A stretch of 7,177 nt of DNA from Winogradskyella sp. (GTDB lineage: Bacteria > Bacteroidota > Bacteroidia > Flavobacteriales > Flavobacteriaceae), in the NCBI GenBank assembly GCA_030149115.1, contig JASBSE010000107.1, forward strand, positions 1 through 7,177. Direction: 5' to 3'. The position numbers were made by a program, and so were the translations under genes. Below the pieces are notes generated by a model. The model was given only the letters and a program-made list of their open reading frames with translations. It did no database searches and had not been told where the DNA came from. How positions within the stretch are numbered: the first letter of the stretch is position 1; every line of letters starts with the position of its first letter. Of this stretch, positions 1 to 5,268 are shown one piece after another.

Positions 1-390
1 CTCTATCGCTATCTTGAATTATTTCTAAAGCAAAATAAGTTTCCAAAAGGCCCAATTTTATTGAGGTCTATGAGTAATTTGCTAAAACGGAAAAAGCAAG
101 ATGAAAAACCTCAAAAACAAAAAGAGATTCTTAACCTGCTAAAGACCTATCCTAATTTGCCATTTATATTAATTGGAGACAGTGGCGAACAAGATCCAGA
201 TATCTATATGGAAATAGCAGAGGAATTTCCTGATAGAATTTTAGCCATATATCTGCGTAGCGTTAAGCACAAAAAACGAATGCTTCGTGTAAAAGGACTT
301 ATAGAAAACTATAAAACTACAGAGGTGTTATTAGTAGAAAGCAGTGGTCAAGCTACTAAACATGCAAAAGAGCACGGATTTATCTCTTAA
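1..390 (+). CDS. App1-family (DUF2183) phosphatase domain protein, 3' end only
   Basis: The reading frame is open from base 1, so the gene starts upstream and only its last 129 codons are visible. The TTG at 61 is an internal leucine codon, not a start. The visible part has the C-terminal signature of App1-like proteins: a FPKGPILLRS stretch (visible residues 14-23), a Lys-rich helix with KEIL, and FILIGDSGEQDPDIY at about residues 55-69. The GDSGEQDP part resembles the late acidic motif of the HAD-like fold. The family is named for yeast App1, a phosphatidate phosphatase. Its nucleophilic DxDxT motif would lie upstream of the window, so activity cannot be judged here. The product ends HGFIS and its stop TAA (388-390) overlaps the stop of the convergent kinase gene by 4 bp. 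Family assignment is strong; the substrate in bacteria is uncertain. Confidence 0.85.
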   Translation, partial: LYRYLELFLKQNKFPKGPILLRSMSNLLKRKKQDEKPQKQKEILNLLKTYPNLPFILIGDSGEQDPDIYMEIAEEFPDRILAIYLRSVKHKKRMLRVKGLIENYKTTEVLLVESSGQATKHAKEHGFIS

Positions 391-400
391 AATAATCCGT
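374..400. terminator. Inverted repeat spanning two convergent stop codons; possible bidirectional terminator
   Basis: ACGGATT at 374-380 is the perfect reverse complement of AATCCGT at 394-400, leaving a 13-nt loop (381-393). The loop contains the overlapping stop codons of the App1 gene (388-390) and the kinase gene (387-389). On the - strand the stem is followed by GCTCTTTTGC, a short T-run. On the + strand it is followed by TAATTTC, which is weaker. No room exists outside the coding regions for another terminator between these convergent genes. The stem is short and the loop large, so the terminator role is inferred. Confidence 0.4.
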
Positions 401-1001
401 TAATTTCAGCATCAATTTTATTAATGATACCACCTAAATCTTCAGGATTAGCCACGAAGTCTAAATTATCAACATCTATAATTAATAAGTTGCCTTTGTT
501 GTATTTTGTAATCCAAGCTTCATAACGTTCGTTAAGACGGCTTAGATAATCAATACTAATCGTGTTCTCATAATCTCGGCCACGCTTATGGATTTGAGCT
601 ACCAGATTAGGAATAGAACTTCTTAGATAAATTAGTAAATCTGGACCTTTTACAAAAGATTCCATCAATTCAAACAATGATGAGTAGTTCTCAAAATCGC
701 GATTAGTCATTAAGCCCATAGCATGCAAGTTAGGAGCAAAAATATGAGCATCTTCATAGATAGTTCTATCTTGAATAATATCCTTACCGCTATCATGGAT
801 TTGATTTACTTGTCTAAATCTGCTGTTTAAGAAATAAACTTGCAGGTTAAAGCTCCAGCGCTCCATCTGGTTGTAAAAATCATCTAAATAAGGATTGTCT
901 ACAACGTCTTCTAATTGTGCTTCCCATTTGTAATGTTTGGCCAATAACTTTGTGAGCGTGGTTTTACCAGCACCTATATTTCCTGCAACAGCAACATGCA
1001 T
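387..1001 (-). CDS. Deoxynucleoside kinase (dNK/dGK family)
   Basis: This is a 204-residue cytoplasmic salvage kinase that transfers a phosphate from ATP to a deoxynucleoside. The Walker A P-loop GNIGAGKTT is at residues 7-15. The DNPYLDDFY stretch (35-43) matches the substrate-site ENPYL-type motif of the family. Q54 lies in the helix that usually contacts the base. DRTIYED (78-84) is the catalytic DR/ERS-type motif. HKRGRDYE (138-145) is the Arg-rich LID. Length is normal for bacterial dGK/dAK-type enzymes. The base preference (purine versus pyrimidine) cannot be fixed from sequence alone. The start at 1001 (ATGCATGTT) places the P-loop at the expected distance from the N terminus. It begins 3 bp after the stop of the exported protein gene upstream, so the two are probably co-transcribed and translationally coupled. 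Confidence 0.93.
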   Translation of the reverse strand: MHVAVAGNIGAGKTTLTKLLAKHYKWEAQLEDVVDNPYLDDFYNQMERWSFNLQVYFLNSRFRQVNQIHDSGKDIIQDRTIYEDAHIFAPNLHAMGLMTNRDFENYSSLFELMESFVKGPDLLIYLRSSIPNLVAQIHKRGRDYENTISIDYLSRLNERYEAWITKYNKGNLLIIDVDNLDFVANPEDLGGIINKIDAEINGLF

Positions 1002-1004
1002 AAT

Positions 1005-1787
1005 CTATTCTTGTTTTAGTTGGTAATGACGTAGAATACCGTCGTGGTAAATATACAAGGTTTCATTGGTTACCAAAAACTGATTTATTAACAAATTTGA
1101 ATGTTTTATAGGTAGTATTTCATCGCTGTTTTTAGATAATAAAAAGAGATTATTTTCTTTTCTTAAAACCAACTGAGCCTTGCTAAATGCTATGCTTTCA
1201 TAGCCCTCATTAGGATGTTTTGCAATTAAACTTCCAAAATAATTATAGATGTAAAGATACTTTTCTGTAAGCATGTAGCAGTTGTTGTAGTCGCTTTTTA
1301 AATCCAAAACTTCAGACTGTACAGGTACTGTTTTCTGTTTTAATTTATTGGTTTTATAGTCGTACAATTCTAATTGTTGTAAATCTTGGTTAAAAATCCA
1401 AAGCGTATTATCATATCCTGTAGATACAAAACTTACATTCTTATAATTTTGAAGCGTATTAAAGTCTATTTTATAAACCTCTGCCAAACGATTGTCTAGT
1501 ATTACAACGGTATTGAAATCTCTGTAAAAAAGATTAATTTTTAAAGGATTAAAGGTGTTGGCTGTTGTGATTTCTCCAAGTTGAAAATTGGCATAAGTAA
1601 TTGTAGTATCCTTAGCTTTTTTGTTAAAGGTGTTGTTGTCTGTGGCATAATATAGCGTGCCAAAAGTGTCTACACCAAAAATGGTTTTAGCCTTTAAAGC
1701 AGTAGAATCTTTTAAAACAGCTTTTATCTGGCTTTGCGAATGTGCCGCAATACCAATGAACAAAAAAATAAAAATCAATCTTTGCAT
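1005..1787 (-). CDS. Exported protein of unknown function, beta-propeller-like repeats
   Basis: I do not recognise a named family. The 260-residue product starts with a clear signal peptide (MQRLIFIFLFIGIAAHSQSQ, probable cleavage near residue 18-20, no lipobox cysteine). It is therefore likely periplasmic or surface-associated. The mature part shows recurring short beta-strand motifs of the kind LxxYDxxxNxL: TLYYATD near 44-50, LAEVYKIDFNTL near 101-112, LELYDYKTNKL near 139-149, YLYIYNYFGSL near 177-187, NLFLLSKNSDEI near 213-224 and TLYIYHDGIL near 243-252. The spacing of roughly 30-45 residues suggests blades of a small beta-propeller, but this is pattern inspection only. The gene ends with TAG 3 bp before the deoxynucleoside kinase ATG. 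It is separated by 137 bp from the response regulator gene upstream, so it may have its own promoter or be read through. Confidence 0.75.
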   Translation of the reverse strand: MQRLIFIFLFIGIAAHSQSQIKAVLKDSTALKAKTIFGVDTFGTLYYATDNNTFNKKAKDTTITYANFQLGEITTANTFNPLKINLFYRDFNTVVILDNRLAEVYKIDFNTLQNYKNVSFVSTGYDNTLWIFNQDLQQLELYDYKTNKLKQKTVPVQSEVLDLKSDYNNCYMLTEKYLYIYNYFGSLIAKHPNEGYESIAFSKAQLVLRKENNLFLLSKNSDEILPIKHSNLLINQFLVTNETLYIYHDGILRHYQLKQE

Positions 1788-1924
1788 ATTGACGTTGAAA
1801 TTACAAAAATTGAACCAATGATTATAGCATTCTGAACTTGTTTCAAAATCTTTTTGACAATATAAGTTTGAAAGTAAATTGAGAAGCTGAAAATCAATTC
1901 AACAAAACAAAAAGTGAAAAGACT

Positions 1925-2608
1925 TTAATCTGTGAGTTTATAACCAAATCCTCGAACATTTATAATTTGTATGCTCTTGTCTTTTTGTAACTTTTTGCGT
2001 AGCTTGGTTATAAAAACATCCATGCTTCTGGCAGAGAAAAAATCGTCCGTTCCCCAAAGTTTATTAAGAATTAAAGAACGATCTAAAACCTGATTTTTGT
2101 TTTTAATTAAGTGAAATAAAAGATGCGCTTCTCTGTGTGTAAGCTGTGTCGGTTCCTCATTTTTAAAGGCAAGTTGTTGCTTAGGGAAATCAAAAGTGTA
2201 TGTGCCAATCACTAAGCTTTCAGAGGTTTTCTGAACTTTTGTGCGGTTTAGTAGATTGTGAATTCGCACTATTAGTTCTTCCATGCTAAATGGTTTCTTC
2301 AAATAGTCATTGCCACCAATAGAAAATCCTTCTACTACATCTGCTGTTTGAGATTTTGCGGTTAAGAATATTATAGGAATAGCATCGTCAATGGCTCTAA
2401 TATCTTTGGCTAAGGTAAAACCATCTTTTTTTGGCATCATAACATCAAGTACCAATAGTTCTGGTTGTTCAGATTGGTATTTTTCAAATGCTTTTTCGCC
2501 ATTATCACAAAGCGTCACTTCAAAATTTCTGGTTTCTAAGCTTTCCTTTATAATTTGTCCTAAGGCTGCCTCATCCTCAGCCAGAAGTAGTTTTATTTTT
2601 TCAGCCAT
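1925..2608 (-). CDS. OmpR/PhoB-family response regulator, RprY-like
   Basis: This 227-residue cytoplasmic transcription factor is the partner of the adjacent sensor kinase. The receiver domain (about 5-120) has the acidic pair E11/D12, the phospho-acceptor D55 in LDVMMPKKDGF, the switch T83 in FLTAK, and K105 in KKPFSMEEL. A winged-helix DNA-binding domain (about 130-227) follows, with LTHREAHLLFHLI, the recognition-helix region ARSMDVFITKLRKKL, and the terminal hairpin INVRGFGYKL. The VMMPKKDGFTLAK stretch closely resembles RprY of Bacteroides as I recall it. Its ATG lies inside the end of the kinase gene (8-bp overlap ATGGCTGA), which supports translational coupling. Proteins of this fold bind direct repeats spaced about one DNA turn apart. 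The GTTAAC triplet at 4204-4229 upstream of the operon is a candidate target. No convincing terminator hairpin was seen after the gene. Confidence 0.95.
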   Translation of the reverse strand: MAEKIKLLLAEDEAALGQIIKESLETRNFEVTLCDNGEKAFEKYQSEQPELLVLDVMMPKKDGFTLAKDIRAIDDAIPIIFLTAKSQTADVVEGFSIGGNDYLKKPFSMEELIVRIHNLLNRTKVQKTSESLVIGTYTFDFPKQQLAFKNEEPTQLTHREAHLLFHLIKNKNQVLDRSLILNKLWGTDDFFSARSMDVFITKLRKKLQKDKSIQIINVRGFGYKLTD

Positions 2609-4163
2609 TTGGTAAAGTAATTTTAAAAGTAGTAAGATTTTTACTAAGGTTTACATCTATACTTCCACCATGTTTTTCAATAATAGATTTGGTGTAATAT
2701 AAACCAATACCAAACCCCTTAATGTCGTGTGTGTTGCCTTTTGGGACACGATAAAATTTTTCAAAAATACGTTCTTTGTTAGCTTTGGAAAGGGTATTTC
2801 CGTTGTCCGAAATTAGAATTTCAAAGTTTTTTTCCTTAGGAATTAAATCGATAGAAATAATATCGCCTCCGTATTTTACTGCATTGTCTAAAATGTTATT
2901 TAGTGCATTTTCAAAATGAAAACTATCTACTTTAGTTTCTAAATGTTCAACTTTAAGACTCGTGTTGAATTCTTTTTCGGGATATTGAATTTTATAACGT
3001 CTAGACAGGTCATTTAGAAGTGTTACAACGTCAATAGCTTCTGTGTTAAGCTCCAGGTTATTGCTGTCTAAGGTTGCTGTTTCTAGAAGTTTTTCAACCA
3101 TAAGATTTAGTTTTTCTAACTGTTGCGAAGACATGTTTATGTAGTTCTTTGTTTTTTCTTTGTCTTCTATAGCGTTAAAATTACTAATGCTTTCTAGCGC
3201 TACTCCTATGGTAGCAATAGGTGTTTTAAACTCGTGTGTAATATTACTAATAAGGTCGTTTTTTACTTCGGCGAGTTGTTTTTGGTGTTTTATGATTTTT
3301 AGAAGATAAAAAAGACTGCTAATTACAGCCGCTATTAGTAATGTTGAAATAAGAATACCACCAAGACTTCGTTTTAGAACTAACGCAGTTTCATTGGTGA
3401 AGCTAATATCCAATGTGCTTCCTTTTGGTAAGAAGGTAGATTTTGAAGTTGTTTTTAATTTTTTGGATGTGTGCCGAATGGAATCTGTCTTGTTTTCTTT
3501 GCCATTATCGAAATGTAAATCATAATCTAGGAAAAGTTTTTTTCTCAATAATTCTATACCAACCAAACTATCTAGCTCAATCAGGTCTAAACTATCGTTG
3601 TTGATTGATACCACAATTTTTGAAGTTAGCATTTCAATTTGATAAGCATCAGTTAATACTTCAGGATTCTTAATACTATCGAATTTACTTTTAAACTGAA
3701 ACGCTTGGTTTGTTCCTTTTACTTTTTTTAGACTATCAATTTTTAGATTAAACTCTTTATATTCTATAGGTTTAAGTTTTCTGTCAAAGACTTCAGACAT
3801 GGAATCAGCACTAAAACCTCTCATTACTGTAATACCCTCAATTGAATTGACATCAATGCTGTCTAAATTTTTAAATCCAAAAGAATCTTCATCGATTTGT
3901 TTCAAAAATTTTTGGATATGACTTCCTTCTTTTAATGGATCTTTTTGTTGGTCGCCTTCCAAGAAAATTCCAATTGTAGTACGTTCTGCTAAAGCAGCAT
4001 AATAGTCATCTACTGCCTTGTCTAAACTAACCTGAACATCATTAATGAGTTGTTGTTTGTTAGATTGGTAGTTTTTGTAATTCCAAAATATCTGTATACC
4101 AATTGTAACTAGGATAACAGTTACTATGGTGTACAAAATCCATTTATATCTTTTATCGTTCAT
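2601..4163 (-). CDS. Sensor histidine kinase, RprX-like
   Basis: This is a 520-residue inner-membrane kinase that should phosphorylate the response regulator encoded directly downstream. TM1 is at about 8-27 (WILYTIVTVILVTIGIQIFW). A long extracytoplasmic sensor region of about 235 residues (28-264) follows, then TM2 at about 266-290. HisKA has the phospho-acceptor H310 in ITHEFKTP. The ATPase domain has the N box (NNILDNAVKYG, N423 and N427), a G1-type DNG (453-455), the F-box-like FEKFYR (467-472) and G2 GFGIGLYY (483-490). G1 reads DNGNTL rather than the usual DxGxG, so the second glycine is replaced. The sensor region matches no domain I can name. No HAMP or PAS domain is evident: HisKA follows TM2 almost directly. 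The ATG at 4163 is the first in-frame start after an upstream TAA. It lies only 4 nt from a TAnnTTTG element, so the mRNA may be leaderless or nearly so. The stop overlaps the regulator start by 8 bp. Confidence 0.95.
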   Translation of the reverse strand: MNDKRYKWILYTIVTVILVTIGIQIFWNYKNYQSNKQQLINDVQVSLDKAVDDYYAALAERTTIGIFLEGDQQKDPLKEGSHIQKFLKQIDEDSFGFKNLDSIDVNSIEGITVMRGFSADSMSEVFDRKLKPIEYKEFNLKIDSLKKVKGTNQAFQFKSKFDSIKNPEVLTDAYQIEMLTSKIVVSINNDSLDLIELDSLVGIELLRKKLFLDYDLHFDNGKENKTDSIRHTSKKLKTTSKSTFLPKGSTLDISFTNETALVLKRSLGGILISTLLIAAVISSLFYLLKIIKHQKQLAEVKNDLISNITHEFKTPIATIGVALESISNFNAIEDKEKTKNYINMSSQQLEKLNLMVEKLLETATLDSNNLELNTEAIDVVTLLNDLSRRYKIQYPEKEFNTSLKVEHLETKVDSFHFENALNNILDNAVKYGGDIISIDLIPKEKNFEILISDNGNTLSKANKERIFEKFYRVPKGNTHDIKGFGIGLYYTKSIIEKHGGSIDVNLSKNLTTFKITLPNG

Positions 4164-4167
4164 ATTC

Positions 4168-4200
4168 CAAATGTAATTGTAAAAAACTACTTAGCATCAA
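4168..4200 (-). promoter_or_regulatory. Candidate promoter of the kinase/regulator operon
   Basis: On the - strand TACATTTG (4175 to 4168) is an exact match to the Bacteroidota -7 consensus TAnnTTTG. A TTG at 4200 to 4198 lies 22 nt upstream of it, which fits the loose -33 TTG spacing reported for Flavobacterium promoters. The ATG of the kinase is 4 nt after the element, so transcription would begin at or almost at the start codon. The GTTAAC boxes begin directly upstream of the -33 element. Confidence 0.5.
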
Positions 4201-4203
4201 TTG

Positions 4204-4233
4204 GTTAACACACGTTAACACTAGTTAACGCAA
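4204..4233. promoter_or_regulatory. Three GTTAAC boxes at 10-bp period; candidate response-regulator operator
   Basis: GTTAAC occurs at 4204-4209, 4214-4219 and 4224-4229, starting exactly 10 bp apart. The 10-bp units read GTTAACACAC, GTTAACACTA and GTTAACGCAA. One helical turn between direct repeats is typical of OmpR/PhoB-family sites, and such a regulator is encoded in the divergent operon. The array sits 28 bp from the kinase -7 element and 22 bp from the candidate -7 element of the first GLPGLI gene, so it could act on both promoters. Which protein binds it is inferred. Confidence 0.55.
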
Positions 4234-4251
4234 ATACTAAAACTTACTCTA

Positions 4252-4259
4252 GATATTTG
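4252..4259 (+). promoter_or_regulatory. Candidate -7 element for the first GLPGLI gene
   Basis: GATATTTG matches TAnnTTTG at all but the first base. It is followed by a leader of about 30 nt that is A-rich just before the ATG, as is common in this phylum. No TTG sits at the expected -33 position; the last GTTAAC box occupies that region instead. This is what an activator-dependent promoter would look like. Confidence 0.35.
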
Positions 4260-4295
4260 TGATATTAGAATTTAGAAATAAAAAATCAATCAAAA

Positions 4296-5156
4296 ATGAA
4301 CACAATTATTAGAGTTTTAGTTATGGCGTTAACGGTAGTTTTTTCTACCGTTAGTGCTCAAGAATTTCAAGGTGTAGCAACTTACAAAACACAACGTAAG
4401 GTAGATATTAAATTAGATAGTACGCAAATGGATTCTCAAATGCAAGAGCGTATGCTTGCTATGATGAAAAAGCAATTTCAAAAAACATACAATCTTACAT
4501 TTAATAAAGAAATTTCAACCTATAAACAAGAAGAAGAGTTAGATAAACCTCAGGTAGGTGGTGGAGATTTTCAGGTAATGGTCGTTGGTAATGGAGGTGG
4601 AGATGATGTTCTTTATAAAAACACAAAAGAAAATCGGTATTCAGAAGTTAGAGATAGCTTCGGTAAAATTTTTCTTATTCAGGATGAATTAGATCCAATT
4701 GAGTGGAAATTAGAATCAGATACTAAATACATTGGTGAATATCAGTGCTATAAAGCCACATATACCAAAATGGTAGAAAAAGCGAGAGTATTTTCTAATA
4801 GCGACTCTAATAATGAAGAAAGTAAAGAACAGGATAAGGAACCTGAAATGGAAGAACGAACGGTTACTGCTTGGTACACGCCTCAAATCGCTGTAACCAA
4901 TGGGCCAGATAAATATCAAGGATTACCAGGTTTAATTTTAGAAGTGCATGATGGTGACTTAACAGTAATCTGCAGTAAGATTGTTTTAAACCCACAGGAT
5001 AAAGTTGATATAGAGGAACCGACCAAAGGAAAGAAAGTTAATAGGGAAGAATACGAGAAAATCATGGAAAAGAAGGCAAAAGAAATGATGGAACGTTATG
5101 CGCCTAGAAATGGTAGGGATAATGGAGAAACCATTGAGATACGAATAGGAGGCTAA
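4296..5156 (+). CDS. GLPGLI family protein, first of two tandem paralogues
   Basis: This is a 286-residue exported protein of the Bacteroidota-specific GLPGLI family (TIGR01200), whose biochemical role is unknown. It has a signal peptide (about 1-21, ending VSAQ) followed by EFQGVATYKT. A central TFNKEISTYKQEE strand region lies near 68-80 and FLIQDELDPIEWKLE near 126-140. AWYTPQIAV is at 192-200 and the name-giving GLPGLI at 209-214. C151 and C226 align with C151 and C242 of the downstream paralogue and could form a disulphide in the periplasm. Between the YTK (156-158) and WYTP motifs lies a highly charged, low-complexity insert (about 160-188). It is transcribed divergently from the sensor kinase, and the GTTAAC boxes are 67-92 bp upstream of its ATG. 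The first ATG is chosen because it begins the full signal peptide. Confidence 0.93.
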   Translation: MNTIIRVLVMALTVVFSTVSAQEFQGVATYKTQRKVDIKLDSTQMDSQMQERMLAMMKKQFQKTYNLTFNKEISTYKQEEELDKPQVGGGDFQVMVVGNGGGDDVLYKNTKENRYSEVRDSFGKIFLIQDELDPIEWKLESDTKYIGEYQCYKATYTKMVEKARVFSNSDSNNEESKEQDKEPEMEERTVTAWYTPQIAVTNGPDKYQGLPGLILEVHDGDLTVICSKIVLNPQDKVDIEEPTKGKKVNREEYEKIMEKKAKEMMERYAPRNGRDNGETIEIRIGG

Positions 5157-5160
5157 TTCA

Positions 5161-5191
5161 TTAACATAAGTTTAACGCAATTATTTTTAAC
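5161..5191. promoter_or_regulatory. TTAAC box cluster upstream of the second GLPGLI gene
   Basis: TTAAC occurs at 5161-5165, 5172-5176 (11-bp step) and 5187-5191. The middle copy extends to TTAACGCAA (5172-5180), identical over nine bases to the third box of the divergent region (4225-4233). A further GTTAAC is at 5245-5250, right after the -7 element. The spacing is less regular than in the first array. It is proposed as a second site for the same regulator. Confidence 0.4.
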
Positions 5192-5209
5192 AAATAGCAT
5201 CTAAAGAAG

Positions 5210-5227
5210 TCTAAGTAAGCACTTAGA
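5210..5227. repeat. Perfect 7-bp inverted repeat in the -35 region of the second GLPGLI promoter
   Basis: TCTAAGT (5210-5216) and ACTTAGA (5221-5227) are exact reverse complements around a 4-nt AAGC loop. No T-run follows on the + strand, so it is not a good intrinsic terminator. It ends 10 bp before the TACATTTG element and could be an operator or a weak attenuating hairpin for read-through from the first GLPGLI gene. Confidence 0.4.
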
Positions 5228-5237
5228 ACAATAAATT

Positions 5238-5245
5238 TACATTTG
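5238..5245 (+). promoter_or_regulatory. Candidate -7 element for the second GLPGLI gene and outer-membrane barrel gene
   Basis: TACATTTG is an exact TAnnTTTG match and is the same 8-mer as in the kinase promoter. The ATG follows 23 bp later. No clear TTG is present at -33; that position holds a 7-bp dyad. This suggests the second GLPGLI gene and the barrel gene can be transcribed independently of the first GLPGLI gene. Confidence 0.45.
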
Positions 5246-5268
5246 TTAACAAAGATTAAACTTATACA

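Noticed and set aside
61..390. A complete 109-residue protein starting with TTG at 61
   Set aside because: The same frame is open back to base 1 and upstream residues (FPKGPILLRS) belong to the App1 domain, so the TTG is an internal leucine.
1821..1826. TATAAT on the - strand as promoter of the exported protein gene
   Set aside because: It does not fit the TAnnTTTG form used in this phylum, and such a hexamer is expected by chance in AT-rich sequence. No exact TAnnTTTG was found in 1788-1924.
1877..1899. Inverted repeat AATTGA/TCAATT after the response regulator gene as a terminator
   Set aside because: The stem is only 6 bp, very AT-rich, with an 11-nt loop and no following T-run on the - strand.
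2391..2615. Open frame of 74 codons on the + strand
   Set aside because: It lies opposite the response regulator gene, which has full domain support; the Ser-rich translation resembles no protein family.
4204..4229. Short phased repeats as a CRISPR fragment or plasmid-type iteron array
   Set aside because: The units are 10 bp with no spacers of CRISPR length, and no replication or Cas gene is nearby; the position between divergent promoters favours an operator.
4716..4919. Open frame of 67 codons on the - strand
   Set aside because: It is antisense to the first GLPGLI gene; the Phe/Ile/Arg-rich composition is what a shadow of Lys/Glu-rich coding sequence gives.
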